Virus record (IMG/VR): IMGVR_UViG_3300007735_000784
Coordinates: 1 to 64,000 of that record
Source of the DNA: a virus
DNA: 64,000 nucleotides
Strand: one strand, 5' to 3'
In this document: positions 8,309 through 17,158 of the stretch, piece by piece
How the letters are laid out: each line of letters starts with the position of its first letter
How positions within the stretch are numbered: the stretch's first letter is position 1
Translations under genes and position numbers: made by a program
Notes under the pieces: model-generated
What the model saw: only the letters and a program-made list of their open reading frames with translations
Database searches by the model: none
Told to the model about the DNA's origin: nothing

Positions 8309-9977
8309 ATACAGAATACTATCATTAGGGGACATCCCTGATAGCAAAGGAGGACTATATAATCCTGGTGTTTTAAAAGAATGTAATAATCGTATATTCA
8401 TAGTAAGACATGAACAAGATTATAAATTCACAAACGATGTACAGACAACGCTATTTTTAGGCAACAAAGAAGATTTAAAGCAGGGTAAATATGAGAGTTA
8501 TCATGTTTTAAGAAAAAAAGGATTTCCTGAGCAATGCCGAATAGAAGATTATAGACTATTTACATACCAAGATGAGGTATATGCTAGTCATACAATGGTT
8601 GTTACCCCAAGAGGATGGAAAGAAGCCTCTGTTATAAAGCCGGTAATATCAAAAATCAACCTAAAGGATAATATTATAGAGTATTTTGACTTTATGGACC
8701 TTCCTGTGAAGATGAACCGGTTTGAAAAGAATTGGCTATTGTGGGAGTGGAATGGTGAATTATACTGTATCTATAATATAGATCCTTTAGTAATATTTAA
8801 ACTAGAAGGTTTTTCTTGGAGAATATTAAAGAATGAGGAAAATGGCATAGGTCATTATATTAAAACGCAACTTCCAGGTGCAGGTTATATTTCATTATCT
8901 GCAATAACCCAATTAAATGAAACGCAAATGTTGGCGTTTTGGCATACTATCCACGAAGGATTATATAAGCAGGGAATGTTTGTATTAGATATGCCAACAC
9001 TAGACATAGTTAATCTAACCGAGCCTGTATTGCAGGGAGGAGATTTACAGGGATATAAGCCAAACTGCCTATATGTATCAGGATTAGTAATTGATAATGA
9101 TAAGCTAGAAATTTGGGCAGGGGAAGCGGATGCCCATACCTGCATGATTGAAATGGATTTAACAGAGGTAAAAGACTTATTGGCCAAATACCCATTCCAT
9201 AAAATCACCCCAACTAAATTCTTATTTAGGGACTTTGGATTAGGAGATTATATTTGTATGTCCTACGCATTACAAGGCTACGTAAATAAGTATCCGTATA
9301 AGAAGGTGAAGTTATATGTAGAAAAGCATTTTGAACTTTCCTCGGCCCTAAGAATGAAGGGAGTGCAAATACACCTATGGAACGGAGAGAAGGCAGATGT
9401 TGATTTAACATCTAACTTGGACGATAAGGAATACAAGGAGAAGCTAAAAGGCTCGTTTAAGGAATGGTATAAGGAGAAGATTGAAAAGTTCACAGGAGAA
9501 GAAGCTAACTTTAGCGTTCCAAATACAGACCACATAAAAGCCAATGACAAGTACGAAGGATATATCATAGTAGCTCCTTATGCAGCATGGGAAGATAGAA
9601 CCTGGAGTATAAAGTATTGGACTTTATTAACAGAGATACTAACCCTAATGGGAGAAAAGGTATTGATTATAGACCCACATACAAACCGATGCGCACATTT
9701 AAAAGGAGAATTGCACTGTGAGAGATCAATCATTGATGACTTTAGAGCAATTAAGGCAGCCAAATGTGTTATCAGTAATGAAAGTGGAATAGCTCATGCA
9801 GCAGGCTTATTAGGAACGCCAACTTTAGTGATATGCGGTGCATTGACCAAAGACGGAGATCCAAGGCCAGAGAAGATTTACGACCTCACTAAAAACGAGT
9901 GGATATACAAAAAGAAACTACAGGAAGTAACAGTAGATGACGTTATTGATAAACTTAAACAAATGGAGATTTTATGA
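8295..9977 (+). CDS. Beta-propeller (GH130/GH43-like) fused to a GT9 heptosyltransferase-like domain
   Basis: 560 aa with two parts. Residues 1-300 read as a five-bladed glycoside-hydrolase-like propeller: an early GLYNPGV, a central KNWLLWEWNGELYCIYN, and a late GLVIDNDKLEIWAGEADAH resemble GH130/GH43-type blades. Residues 310-560 read as a GT-B enzyme of the GT9 family: FRDFGLGDYICMSYAL at the start, APYAAWEDRTWSIKYW and CVISNESGIAHAAGLLG (sugar-nucleotide site) near residues 490-510. The fusion suggests combined glycan recognition or trimming with glycosyl transfer. It overlaps genes on both sides. The GT9 half is confident; the propeller assignment less so. Confidence 0.65.
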   Translation: MKALKYRILSLGDIPDSKGGLYNPGVLKECNNRIFIVRHEQDYKFTNDVQTTLFLGNKEDLKQGKYESYHVLRKKGFPEQCRIEDYRLFTYQDEVYASHTMVVTPRGWKEASVIKPVISKINLKDNIIEYFDFMDLPVKMNRFEKNWLLWEWNGELYCIYNIDPLVIFKLEGFSWRILKNEENGIGHYIKTQLPGAGYISLSAITQLNETQMLAFWHTIHEGLYKQGMFVLDMPTLDIVNLTEPVLQGGDLQGYKPNCLYVSGLVIDNDKLEIWAGEADAHTCMIEMDLTEVKDLLAKYPFHKITPTKFLFRDFGLGDYICMSYALQGYVNKYPYKKVKLYVEKHFELSSALRMKGVQIHLWNGEKADVDLTSNLDDKEYKEKLKGSFKEWYKEKIEKFTGEEANFSVPNTDHIKANDKYEGYIIVAPYAAWEDRTWSIKYWTLLTEILTLMGEKVLIIDPHTNRCAHLKGELHCERSIIDDFRAIKAAKCVISNESGIAHAAGLLGTPTLVICGALTKDGDPRPEKIYDLTKNEWIYKKKLQEVTVDDVIDKLKQMEIL

Positions 9978-10582
9978 GAAGTTATGATGAAATAAAGAAG
10001 CAAGTAATGAGTAAAGGATATACATGGTTTTCAAAGCCACTATCCCTTAACTTTATCTGGGAGAGAACAAGCTATAAAGCTACAAATATTTTTGATGATT
10101 GGCTCCATGTATGTTATTTAGATGATAAGGGAGATAAGAAAGTAGTATCCCTTCATGCTACTACAAAGCCAGGATTAAAAGGATCATTGTTAGAACCGGT
10201 AATTGTAGAAGGAATAAGAGGAACCGCTATTATCGAAGCAGGACAATACCGAGAAGCATGGCAATTTAGGGATACCGATAAGGAGTTTTCAAAATGCCCA
10301 TATTTTAGGCAGATTGGGAAACTTAACTATTATAGGGACGGAAATAAGGATAGGATAATTGACAAGGTAAATAGGCAGGTAGCTAAGTTATTTGGCACCC
10401 ATTGGCATAGAATGAGTAATAACAATACGTATGGATCTGGGCAGGTTAATAATTGGTCGCTAGGATGTCTTGGAGTTCCGCATCCTGAGTGGGTATTATT
10501 ATTCCCTATAGTGAGAGAATCGGTTGAAAGATATGGTGATAAATTTACAGGAACGATTATAGATGATTTTCCCCAAGCGTAA
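9974..10582 (+). CDS. Putative cell-wall enzyme with H-x-n-WSLGC motif
   Basis: 202 aa, starting in an ATGA overlap with the upstream gene. The C-terminal half contains THWHRMSN (about residue 138) followed by NNWSLGCLGV (about 157), an arrangement of His and Ser-x-Gly-Cys that recalls YkuD-like and related catalytic Cys enzymes found as putative endolysins in phages. The N-terminal half has beta-rich YREAWQFRDTDKEF sequence. No signal peptide is visible. Lysis or peptidoglycan modification is inferred. It overlaps a second putative wall enzyme by 20 bp. Confidence 0.4.
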   Translation: MRSYDEIKKQVMSKGYTWFSKPLSLNFIWERTSYKATNIFDDWLHVCYLDDKGDKKVVSLHATTKPGLKGSLLEPVIVEGIRGTAIIEAGQYREAWQFRDTDKEFSKCPYFRQIGKLNYYRDGNKDRIIDKVNRQVAKLFGTHWHRMSNNNTYGSGQVNNWSLGCLGVPHPEWVLLFPIVRESVERYGDKFTGTIIDDFPQA

Positions 10583-11507
10583 TTTAATAACAACCTCTAG
10601 AAGGGAAGTAGGAGAGTATATCAAGATGCACGCAGAATCTAGTTATGCTAGAGCCGCTATGTGGGCATTTTTTAACTGGCTATCCCAAAGAAGATTGGAT
10701 AAGAATTACGAATTAGAAATGGAGTTGTTCAGCTATTTTGAGATCCAAAACCTGCATAGTAATAAAGTACCAAAATTAGCAGCCGAAAGATTAGAACGCC
10801 TATTTAAGCGTAAGAAAAAAACGATGTATGATAGGGTGTTTAGGTGGAGGACCGTTAATCAGATGATGAAGAAGATTGAGATACCTGATTCACATGGATT
10901 AGAGTGTAGAGCTACAAATGGCGTTTTAATTGCAGGAGATAAAATATATAATGGCACCTCACAATCACTATGGGATATAGCTAAATTCTTAGATGTAGAA
11001 AATAGTCCTAGGTACAAGGCGATAATCCAAAATGAAAAACTATCAGTATGTATGGATAGATACTATGCTGCTGACTTTGCAAGACTATGTAAGGCGTATA
11101 TACCCCTCTATTGGTGGACACCACCGGCACTGTTAAAACTCCTATCACATGGAGTAGTCAAACCAATAGTAGGGGATACGCTTTATAAGATGTCAACAAA
11201 TGATATAGTTCATTGGTTTATGGAATACTCCCATTTTTTTGGATGGAGCAGGGTATATGACACAAAGGAAGCACAGAAATTAGCAGGTAAGGGAAAATTT
11301 GTGGTAATGATGTCATACAGAAAATATCAAAGGGGAAGAATAACAGTAGTGATGAATAATGCAGGTGGACATCCAAAAGCAACGGAGGCACATATACCAT
11401 TGCAAAGTTACGCATGGCAAAAGAATAAAAAGAGTGATAGATTAGAATGGTGGACAAGCAGATCTATGAAGTATTCTAGCTTGGCAATATACGTACATAA
11501 CGCATGA
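10563..11507 (+). CDS. Hypothetical protein, possible CHAP/amidase-like C-terminal domain
   Basis: 314 aa. The N-terminal 110 residues are basic and helical. A C-terminal block (about residues 215-265) has GWSRV, an AQKLAGKGKFVVMMSYR segment and GRITVVMNN, which weakly resembles the context of phage CHAP-type hydrolases (Ala-Asn-Gln-Gly, then Gly-His-Val). The expected catalytic Cys/His pair is not clear, so the call is weak. Placement directly after another possible wall enzyme supports a lysis-related role. Confidence 0.3.
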   Translation: MIFPKRNLITTSRREVGEYIKMHAESSYARAAMWAFFNWLSQRRLDKNYELEMELFSYFEIQNLHSNKVPKLAAERLERLFKRKKKTMYDRVFRWRTVNQMMKKIEIPDSHGLECRATNGVLIAGDKIYNGTSQSLWDIAKFLDVENSPRYKAIIQNEKLSVCMDRYYAADFARLCKAYIPLYWWTPPALLKLLSHGVVKPIVGDTLYKMSTNDIVHWFMEYSHFFGWSRVYDTKEAQKLAGKGKFVVMMSYRKYQRGRITVVMNNAGGHPKATEAHIPLQSYAWQKNKKSDRLEWWTSRSMKYSSLAIYVHNA

Positions 11508-11896
11508 ATTATCAGGATTATAAGATATTGATAGATAACCTTAATAAAGGTAGTAAAAACGCCAAAGTTAGCGTTCCAGCTACAAAAGGAGGAGATAAGG
11601 CTAAAACTCAAATGGAGTTTGTGATAAAATCAATGTTTCCTGATTATGTAACTGAGTTTAAATTCTTGGACAATAGGAAGTTTAAATTTGACTTTTACAT
11701 CCCATCAGCAAGAACAGGAATAGAATACGATGGAATGTTCTCAGCTAAGAGCCGGCACCTAACAGTAACGGGATTTAGCAAAGACTGTGAAAAAACAAAC
11801 CTAGCCCAATTAAACGGGTATAAGGTATTACGATATACACAATTAACATATAGTGATTTGCAAAAAGATTTAGAATTATTAAAAAGTAAATTATGA
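11504..11896 (+). CDS. PD-(D/E)XK-type small endonuclease
   Basis: 130 aa, ATGA overlap with the upstream gene. The core reads EFKF, then FKFDFYIPSARTGIEYDG (about residues 62-80), with the D...E-x-D spacing of PD-(D/E)XK and Vsr/DUF559-like nucleases. It is followed by SRH and a KTNLAQLNGYKVLRYT strand-helix, also typical. Members act as resolvases or nicking enzymes in replication and recombination. Residues NAKVSV near the N-terminus are encoded by a palindromic copy of the phage motif at 11558. Confidence 0.65.
   Translation: MNYQDYKILIDNLNKGSKNAKVSVPATKGGDKAKTQMEFVIKSMFPDYVTEFKFLDNRKFKFDFYIPSARTGIEYDGMFSAKSRHLTVTGFSKDCEKTNLAQLNGYKVLRYTQLTYSDLQKDLELLKSKL
11558..11575. repeat. Palindromic copy of the phage-wide motif
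   Basis: AACGCCAAAGTTAGCGTT: two inverted 8-bp halves around AG with one mismatch, inside the nuclease gene. Confidence 0.7.
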
Positions 11897-12105
11897 GCAG
11901 GAAGAAACAGGTAATGAGCCAAAGCGATAAGATTGTTGGCGGTAAAATTACAAAGAAAGTGGAGGCATACATTGAGGAGGTATCAAGTAAGCCTAAATTT
12001 GCAAAATTATTAAAGGTATCCAGAGGCACTTTAAACACTAGGTTAGAGAAGCATAACTGGACGGAAACTGAAAAATATTTACTCAGAGAACGAAACATTA
12101 TTTGA
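11893..12105 (+). CDS. Small HTH-like protein
   Basis: 70 aa, basic. Residues 33-55 (FAKLLKVSRGTLNTRLEKH) have the helix-turn-helix pattern of small phage regulators, in which a helix is followed by SRGTLNTRL as the recognition helix. It starts in an ATGA overlap with the nuclease gene. A DNA-binding regulatory role is inferred. Confidence 0.5.
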   Translation: MSRKKQVMSQSDKIVGGKITKKVEAYIEEVSSKPKFAKLLKVSRGTLNTRLEKHNWTETEKYLLRERNII

Positions 12106-12132
12106 ACAATATCAGTTTAATTAATATCTTTG
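12101..12132 (+). promoter_or_regulatory. Promoter upstream of the 12145 gene
   Basis: TTTG at 12101-12104, 20 bp spacer, TATCTTTG at 12125-12132, ATG at 12145. It overlaps the 3' end of the preceding gene and could drive the recombination module. Confidence 0.7.
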
Positions 12133-12144
12133 TAAAAAACATAT

Positions 12145-12810
12145 ATGACATACACATTTAAGAAGGGAAATCACTATCCTAATTTATTTCAGAGGATACT
12201 TAACTTTGGCGTTTTTACATCAAAGAAACACATCTGGTCATTCAAAATACCAAAAGAAACATGGTATAAGATACCAAGTAATCCTGATGGATATGATACC
12301 AATAAACTATTTGGGATAACTGGATTGCTGAGTAAGAAGAAGTCAATAAGAATATCCTGGCTACCTGATAAGAAAGAAGGCCATTTTAACATCTTTGCTT
12401 ATTTCTACATAGATGGTAAACCAACCAATAAGTATATGTTTACTTGTGAGGGGGGAAAGGCTTATGAAATAGAGTATAAGCGCAAATCATGGGTAGGAAC
12501 AGAAGTATTGAGTGTATCCGTAAATTGGGCAGATCAGCCCTATGAAACTATTATCGCAAATTATCCTAAAATAGGATGGTACCATCAGCCTTATCATGGA
12601 GGAGATTTAACAGCCCCACAAGATTATGAGCTATATGTAAGCCGGAAACGCAAACTTTCGCCAATAATTAAATGGATTGTGATGATTCTTATTTTGGGTT
12701 TACTAATAAACTATACAGACTCAATCGTATTTAAGGTTATGCTGCTAGTAATAATGGCGTTTCTATTCATGCTTGTAATCTATTCATTTATAAACCTGAG
12801 AAAGAAGTAA
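12145..12810 (+). CDS. Membrane-anchored hypothetical protein
   Basis: 221 aa. Residues 1-170 are soluble and aromatic-rich with no recognised domain. The C-terminus has two hydrophobic segments, about residues 175-190 and 195-216, ending in a basic LRKK tail, so the protein is probably a C-tail-anchored hairpin in the inner membrane. A holin is possible but the long soluble head is unusual. It heads a unit followed by the exonuclease. Confidence 0.55.
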   Translation: MTYTFKKGNHYPNLFQRILNFGVFTSKKHIWSFKIPKETWYKIPSNPDGYDTNKLFGITGLLSKKKSIRISWLPDKKEGHFNIFAYFYIDGKPTNKYMFTCEGGKAYEIEYKRKSWVGTEVLSVSVNWADQPYETIIANYPKIGWYHQPYHGGDLTAPQDYELYVSRKRKLSPIIKWIVMILILGLLINYTDSIVFKVMLLVIMAFLFMLVIYSFINLRKK

Positions 12811-12811
12811 T

Positions 12812-13810
12812 ATGATGAAATTCCACGAAGTAATACCAAACACAGAGGAGTGGCACGAATTTAGAAAGACAGGGATAGGGGCATCTGAGGCTGCAACTGT
12901 TTGTGGAATTAATGAATATGACAGTGCTGTAAGGCTATTCCATGAGAAGGTGGGAACTCAAAAATCAACCTTCATGGGAAACGAAAGAACATTCTGGGGA
13001 TCATACATGGAACCGCTAATTTTAGATATGTGGCAATATTGGGATGGTAAAGATTTCATCACTAACTACAATCTAAAGAACGTAGTAAGGACGCATAAGA
13101 TACCAAACGGAGTATATACCAACACAGACTACCCTTGGCTATTTTACACCCCAGATGCCATAATTAATGCCGGGCAATTAGATTTATATGGAAATCCATT
13201 AGACAAAGATTGTCCTTTAGAGTGTAAGTGTATAGATAAATTAGCCTATCAGAATTACGGAGGATTGCCTAGACGTTATCTATACCAAATTCACCATGAA
13301 ATGATAGTAATGGATGTGCAGTATGCAGAGTTTGTATATCATGTAGGAGGTAATGAATTTAAGGTGCAGGCAATAGAGATGGATATGGATATTGCCAACG
13401 AGATACTTGAAAAGACTTATTTATTTTGGTATAAGAGAGTACAAGCGGCCAAAGACCAACCTATTGAAATAGTGCAGCAATTAGAGCCGGAGCCGGATGG
13501 AACAGAATCTTATACCGACTTCCAAAAAGAACGTTTCCAAAAAAGGAACGAGAAGATAATGGGATCGGCTGAGATGTATAACAGGTTGGTCCAGCGTGAA
13601 TATCTATTAGGCTATATTAGCTTATTAGATGAGCAAGCTACTAAAATTAAGAACGAAGTATTACAATTACACGTACACGAAGGGGTATATAAAATTGATT
13701 GGGGAATTAGAGGTAAAAGCACCAAAACCTCCAGACACGTTATATCTCTTAAAAATAAACCAAAAAAAGAGTTACTAATTAAAAATCTATTGGAGTTAAA
13801 ACTATGGTAG
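12812..13810 (+). CDS. YqaJ/lambda-Exo-like phage recombination exonuclease
   Basis: 332 aa. The N-terminal WHEFRKTGIGASEAATVCG (about residues 15-35) is the hallmark of YqaJ-type viral recombinases. Catalytic acidic positions follow in the DxxLECKC-type strand (DCPLECKC, about 131-138) and in YQIHHEM (about 155), as in PD-(D/E)XK exonucleases. The enzyme degrades one strand of dsDNA to give a tail for the annealing protein. Downstream SSB-like and ERF genes complete the pathway. The second Met (12815) is an equally good start. The C-terminal 80 residues are a charged extension. Confidence 0.85.
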   Translation: MMKFHEVIPNTEEWHEFRKTGIGASEAATVCGINEYDSAVRLFHEKVGTQKSTFMGNERTFWGSYMEPLILDMWQYWDGKDFITNYNLKNVVRTHKIPNGVYTNTDYPWLFYTPDAIINAGQLDLYGNPLDKDCPLECKCIDKLAYQNYGGLPRRYLYQIHHEMIVMDVQYAEFVYHVGGNEFKVQAIEMDMDIANEILEKTYLFWYKRVQAAKDQPIEIVQQLEPEPDGTESYTDFQKERFQKRNEKIMGSAEMYNRLVQREYLLGYISLLDEQATKIKNEVLQLHVHEGVYKIDWGIRGKSTKTSRHVISLKNKPKKELLIKNLLELKLW

Positions 13811-14151
13811 CACAAAGAGCAGATCTTCCAGTATCAGAGATTCCTATTTACAAAATAGATAGGCTAAAGCAGGCTTATTATAATACAACTTCTATGGGAC
13901 ATATAAATAACATAGGATATTCTATGGGCCTTAGTAAAAAGGAAATAGATGATATTATAGCTGTTAAGTTTACCAAGGCAAGGAAGCCAATCAAAATTTC
14001 AACAGAAGATTTTAAAAGAGATGTGCCTGTAGAGGATAGATGCCCAACTAAAATATGGCAAGAGTGGGATAAAACGCTAACTTTAAATCAAGTTAAACGG
14101 GGCGTTTGGAAAGATAATCATGTAATAGGCAATGTAATATGCGAGTTCTAA
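13804..14151 (+). CDS. Hypothetical protein in the recombination module
   Basis: 115 aa. Residues 25-50 (HINNIGYSMGLSKKEIDDII) look like a small helix-turn-helix segment. It overlaps the exonuclease by 7 bp and the next gene by 13 bp, so it belongs to the same translation-coupled unit. Function unknown. Confidence 0.6.
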   Translation: MVAQRADLPVSEIPIYKIDRLKQAYYNTTSMGHINNIGYSMGLSKKEIDDIIAVKFTKARKPIKISTEDFKRDVPVEDRCPTKIWQEWDKTLTLNQVKRGVWKDNHVIGNVICEF

Positions 14152-14468
14152 ACGAATTTGGAATAGAAATAGAATTAGAATCAGGAGATTTGTTCTATAA
14201 AGTAGATAAGGAAACGTTCTTAATCTATAATGAGGTGCTAACTAATTTTTTTGAGGCAGATGATAAGTTTGTATATTATGCCACAGAATTAGCAGCTAAG
14301 AACTATGTCTATTGGAATAAGCCCGTTTACAGCAGATTAATCACTAACCTTAGCGTTTCAGTATTCAATTTAGAAAATACCAACTGTACAGCTTGTTTAG
14401 GATGTGGGGTATCGGTATGTAATGGATTCTGCTTATGTGAAAAATGCAATCAAACAGTAAATAATTAA
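14139..14468 (+). CDS. Hypothetical protein with a Cys-rich C-terminus
   Basis: 109 aa. The C-terminal 30 residues contain seven cysteines in CTACLGCGVSVC and CLCEKC, a probable metal-binding (zinc) knuckle. The N-terminal part is acidic. It lies between the exonuclease and the SSB-like gene, so a nucleic-acid-related role is plausible, but no family was recognised. Confidence 0.6.
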   Translation: MRVLNEFGIEIELESGDLFYKVDKETFLIYNEVLTNFFEADDKFVYYATELAAKNYVYWNKPVYSRLITNLSVSVFNLENTNCTACLGCGVSVCNGFCLCEKCNQTVNN

Positions 14469-14478
14469 ACACGAATAT

Positions 14479-15210
14479 ATGGCAAGAGAAACAACAAGTA
14501 CAGGATCAGGAAAGCACTTCTACGTGAAGGCTAAGAACCTAAAACCAGGCATTGATGCCTACCCAACCCTTGAATTACAACAGAAGAACCCATCAACGGG
14601 TGCCTATGAAGTAGTCCAAGAAGTAACGGCACTATCAGGATGGATAACATCCATTGAGAAGGTAGATAAGCCTAAATCTGACAAGCACAAGCGTATCAGG
14701 GGAGTTAAATTCACCATGACCGACCCAAAGACAAGCGAGAACTATCACTTTGACCTCACCTATTCCAACCCCGTAAGAGAGCTGTTAAACAGAATGGCCG
14801 GACTAGGATCATTTGAAGATGAGCTAAGGATAGCGTTTTACCGAGGAGATAAGGGATACGCAGGAGCATCATTAAAAAAGACCTCATTAGGACAATCTAC
14901 AAAGGTGGAAATTAAGTACAGCTACAAAGAGCATATTGAGCCTAGAATCAAAAAGGTGGTGCTTAATGGAGAAACGCAATCCGACTATGAGAAGGTGGAT
15001 GAGTTTTTTGACAGCCTTATAGAGAAGGTTCTAGTGGCTTATAAAACGCAAAGGTTAGATGGAACTTATATTCCTGCATCACAGGGAGAAAGTGAGTTTA
15101 CACCCGACACTGAGCCGGCTGTACCATTGTATGAGAGATACGATAGTGATGGTACTAAAAAGCCAGAAGTATTTAATAATAACGATGATACAATGGGGCT
15201 TCCATTTTAA
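14479..15210 (+). CDS. Putative single-stranded DNA-binding protein
   Basis: 243 aa. No OB-fold signature is provable by eye, but the C-terminal tail is acidic and ends DDTMGLPF, which matches the conserved acidic tip (DD...LPF) used by SSB proteins to recruit partners. The gene sits two bases before the ERF annealing gene and after the exonuclease, the usual place for an SSB. The central region is beta-rich and basic. Confidence 0.6.
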   Translation: MARETTSTGSGKHFYVKAKNLKPGIDAYPTLELQQKNPSTGAYEVVQEVTALSGWITSIEKVDKPKSDKHKRIRGVKFTMTDPKTSENYHFDLTYSNPVRELLNRMAGLGSFEDELRIAFYRGDKGYAGASLKKTSLGQSTKVEIKYSYKEHIEPRIKKVVLNGETQSDYEKVDEFFDSLIEKVLVAYKTQRLDGTYIPASQGESEFTPDTEPAVPLYERYDSDGTKKPEVFNNNDDTMGLPF

Positions 15211-15212
15211 GC

Positions 15213-16433
15213 ATGAGCATATACAAGAAACTAGCTGAGATTCGCAAGGCGTTACCTCAGTTCACCAAGGATCAGCAGATTAATGGTGTTAAATTTATCG
15301 GAGATGAGCAGCTAAAAAATGCGCTTTTGCCGCTATTAAATGAGCATAGGGTATTGGTTATACCCCATGCCTCAGCAGATAGAGATACCTTTGATTTAAC
15401 GCTAGAATTTGTTGACTTGGATTCGGGAGATAAGATACAATCAAATATGGTATTCCCTATACATGAAAGGGACTATCAATTTGGGGGTACCATCACATTA
15501 ACTTACAAATATATCCTGTTAATATTATTTAACGTTAATACTGGTGAGGAAAATAGCCTACATAAGGCGATTAATGGGTATAAAGCTCTTGAAACGCCAA
15601 AGTTATGTGATATTGTAAAGCAGGAAATAAAGGACAAAACACCTGATTATGACCTTAGTTATGATTCTATAAAGGCATTAGAGGATGAAAAGCCCACAAT
15701 AAAGGAAAGTCCAGATTTTCAATTAAAAGAAGAACCTAAAGTTAGCGTTTCAGAAAATACCTTCGGAGCATTATTCACAGAGGAGAAAGAGATCCCTACA
15801 TTGCCATCCATACTAGAAACAGTAGAGGAAGATAATATAGAGATACCGGAAGTAGAAATCCCAGAAACAGCAGCCGCACCTATCATTAAGCCTAATTCAA
15901 GCAATCTTGATGTTAAATATCAAGCCCTAGAGAATAGAATCTTTGATGATCCAATTTTAAACGACCTACCATGCCATCCCAAGTACATATTTGAGATGCA
16001 GAAGGGAAAGAGAAGGACAAATAAGACCTATAGGGAGCTAATAATAGCGTTTCTAACAGGAGGAGAGCCAGAATTTAGAGCCATGCTCATCCAGAAGTAC
16101 CAATTAACACCGGAGGACGTAATAGACTATGCAAATAGGACAATCGCCACTAGAGAGTTAATACCAGAGGTGTTACAGAACAATAAGAAAGGTGTTGAAA
16201 TAGACATCCCAAATAAAACCCCAAGAGAAACATCACAGTATTTTAAGATTGTGGAAGGGCTGCAACAATTAGAAATATCTGAAACGCAAATTTTAGATGC
16301 CATACATTTATTGCAGGATACCGGTAAAATGGAGGATAAATATAGGTTTGAGAATAAAGTTCACGTACCTACATTTTTAGTAAATGCTACTAAATCTGAA
16401 ATTTTATTGGTATTAAATGAAACAAAACGCTAA
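15213..16433 (+). CDS. ERF-family single-strand annealing protein
   Basis: 406 aa. Residues 1-130 fit the ERF superfamily (Rad52-like annealing proteins): an N-terminal helix, a strand with NEHRVLVIPHA, then FPIHERDYQFGGTITLTYKYILL, where ERF proteins have the conserved G-x-x-x-T-Y-x-x-R/K block. The rest is an acidic linker (about 150-245) and a C-terminal helical domain. It anneals the ssDNA made by the upstream exonuclease. The stop codon lies inside a perfect palindromic copy of the phage motif at 16426. Confidence 0.7.
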   Translation: MSIYKKLAEIRKALPQFTKDQQINGVKFIGDEQLKNALLPLLNEHRVLVIPHASADRDTFDLTLEFVDLDSGDKIQSNMVFPIHERDYQFGGTITLTYKYILLILFNVNTGEENSLHKAINGYKALETPKLCDIVKQEIKDKTPDYDLSYDSIKALEDEKPTIKESPDFQLKEEPKVSVSENTFGALFTEEKEIPTLPSILETVEEDNIEIPEVEIPETAAAPIIKPNSSNLDVKYQALENRIFDDPILNDLPCHPKYIFEMQKGKRRTNKTYRELIIAFLTGGEPEFRAMLIQKYQLTPEDVIDYANRTIATRELIPEVLQNNKKGVEIDIPNKTPRETSQYFKIVEGLQQLEISETQILDAIHLLQDTGKMEDKYRFENKVHVPTFLVNATKSEILLVLNETKR

Positions 16434-16443
16434 AGTTAGCGTT
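16426..16443. repeat. Perfect palindromic copy of the phage-wide motif
   Basis: AACGCTAAAGTTAGCGTT: the outer 8 bp on each side are exact inverted repeats separated by AG. It spans the stop codon of the ERF gene. Confidence 0.8.
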
Positions 16444-16474
16444 ATAATTAGTGGTTATTAATAAGTGGTTATGA

Positions 16475-16512
16475 TTCCCCTTCATAAAGAAATTTTTGGA
16501 GGGGTTTCTTTT
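16475..16512 (+). terminator. Terminator after the recombination module
   Basis: CCCC near 16477-16480 pairs with GGGG near 16501-16504 around an A/T-rich loop, followed by a TTTCTTTTTTT tract. The TTTG of the next promoter lies in the loop. Confidence 0.6.
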
Positions 16513-16524
16513 TTTGTATATTTG
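16495..16524 (+). promoter_or_regulatory. Promoter nested in the terminator, for the tail/fibre operon
   Basis: TTTG at 16495-16498 in the terminator loop, 18 bp spacer, TATATTTG at 16517-16524, ATG at 16541. It probably drives the closely packed genes 16541-22431. Confidence 0.7.
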
Positions 16525-16540
16525 AGCAAAATATTTTATT

Positions 16541-17158
16541 ATGCCTCAATTAAATGCTTCAAATGGAAAATGCGCATTAGCAACACAAGTAGCTGCTGTT
16601 GGTGCCGTATCAGTTTTTACAGTAGCTACATACCAATTTTACAGAGTTATAGTAAATGCGACAAATGGCTATGTTAAACTACAATTAAGAGCAGGAAATA
16701 ATGGCATCTATCAAGGCGAGTTTAAGACATTTGTAACTCCTTATAATACAAGTGCTGCTATTACCGCAACTGCATTAGCAGCCTTAATCACTGCCGACAC
16801 ATCACTTGTAAATATAACCATTACTGACTTGTCAAATGGCACCTTTACTATTGAATCTGATACCCCGTCTAATGGGGTTCAAGTTAAAGGAGAATTTGGA
16901 TGTGAGGTTAAGAGGGATAGAGAGGCCTTTAACCTACAAACCTACGAAGGAGATGCTTATTTTTTAGCTAAAGTTAGCGGTGGTAATATAAGATATACAG
17001 AAAACCCTATTTTAGGATTATCCCCTACTACATCGGTAGGAATCTTAATTGAGAATGGTGGTTGGTTTGATATTATAGGTAAAAATAACATTTTAAAATC
17101 TGCATTTATAGAGGAAACGGCTGATGCTGTAATTGATTACCAAATATATATTGCATGA
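16541..17158 (+). CDS. Hypothetical virion/fibre protein
   Basis: 205 aa, Ala/Thr/Asn-rich beta-type sequence without Lys-rich or membrane segments, typical of phage structural proteins. No domain was recognised. It overlaps the next gene by four bases (ATGA) and opens the fibre operon behind a strong promoter, so it is probably a fibre or baseplate component. Confidence 0.5.
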   Translation: MPQLNASNGKCALATQVAAVGAVSVFTVATYQFYRVIVNATNGYVKLQLRAGNNGIYQGEFKTFVTPYNTSAAITATALAALITADTSLVNITITDLSNGTFTIESDTPSNGVQVKGEFGCEVKRDREAFNLQTYEGDAYFLAKVSGGNIRYTENPILGLSPTTSVGILIENGGWFDIIGKNNILKSAFIEETADAVIDYQIYIA

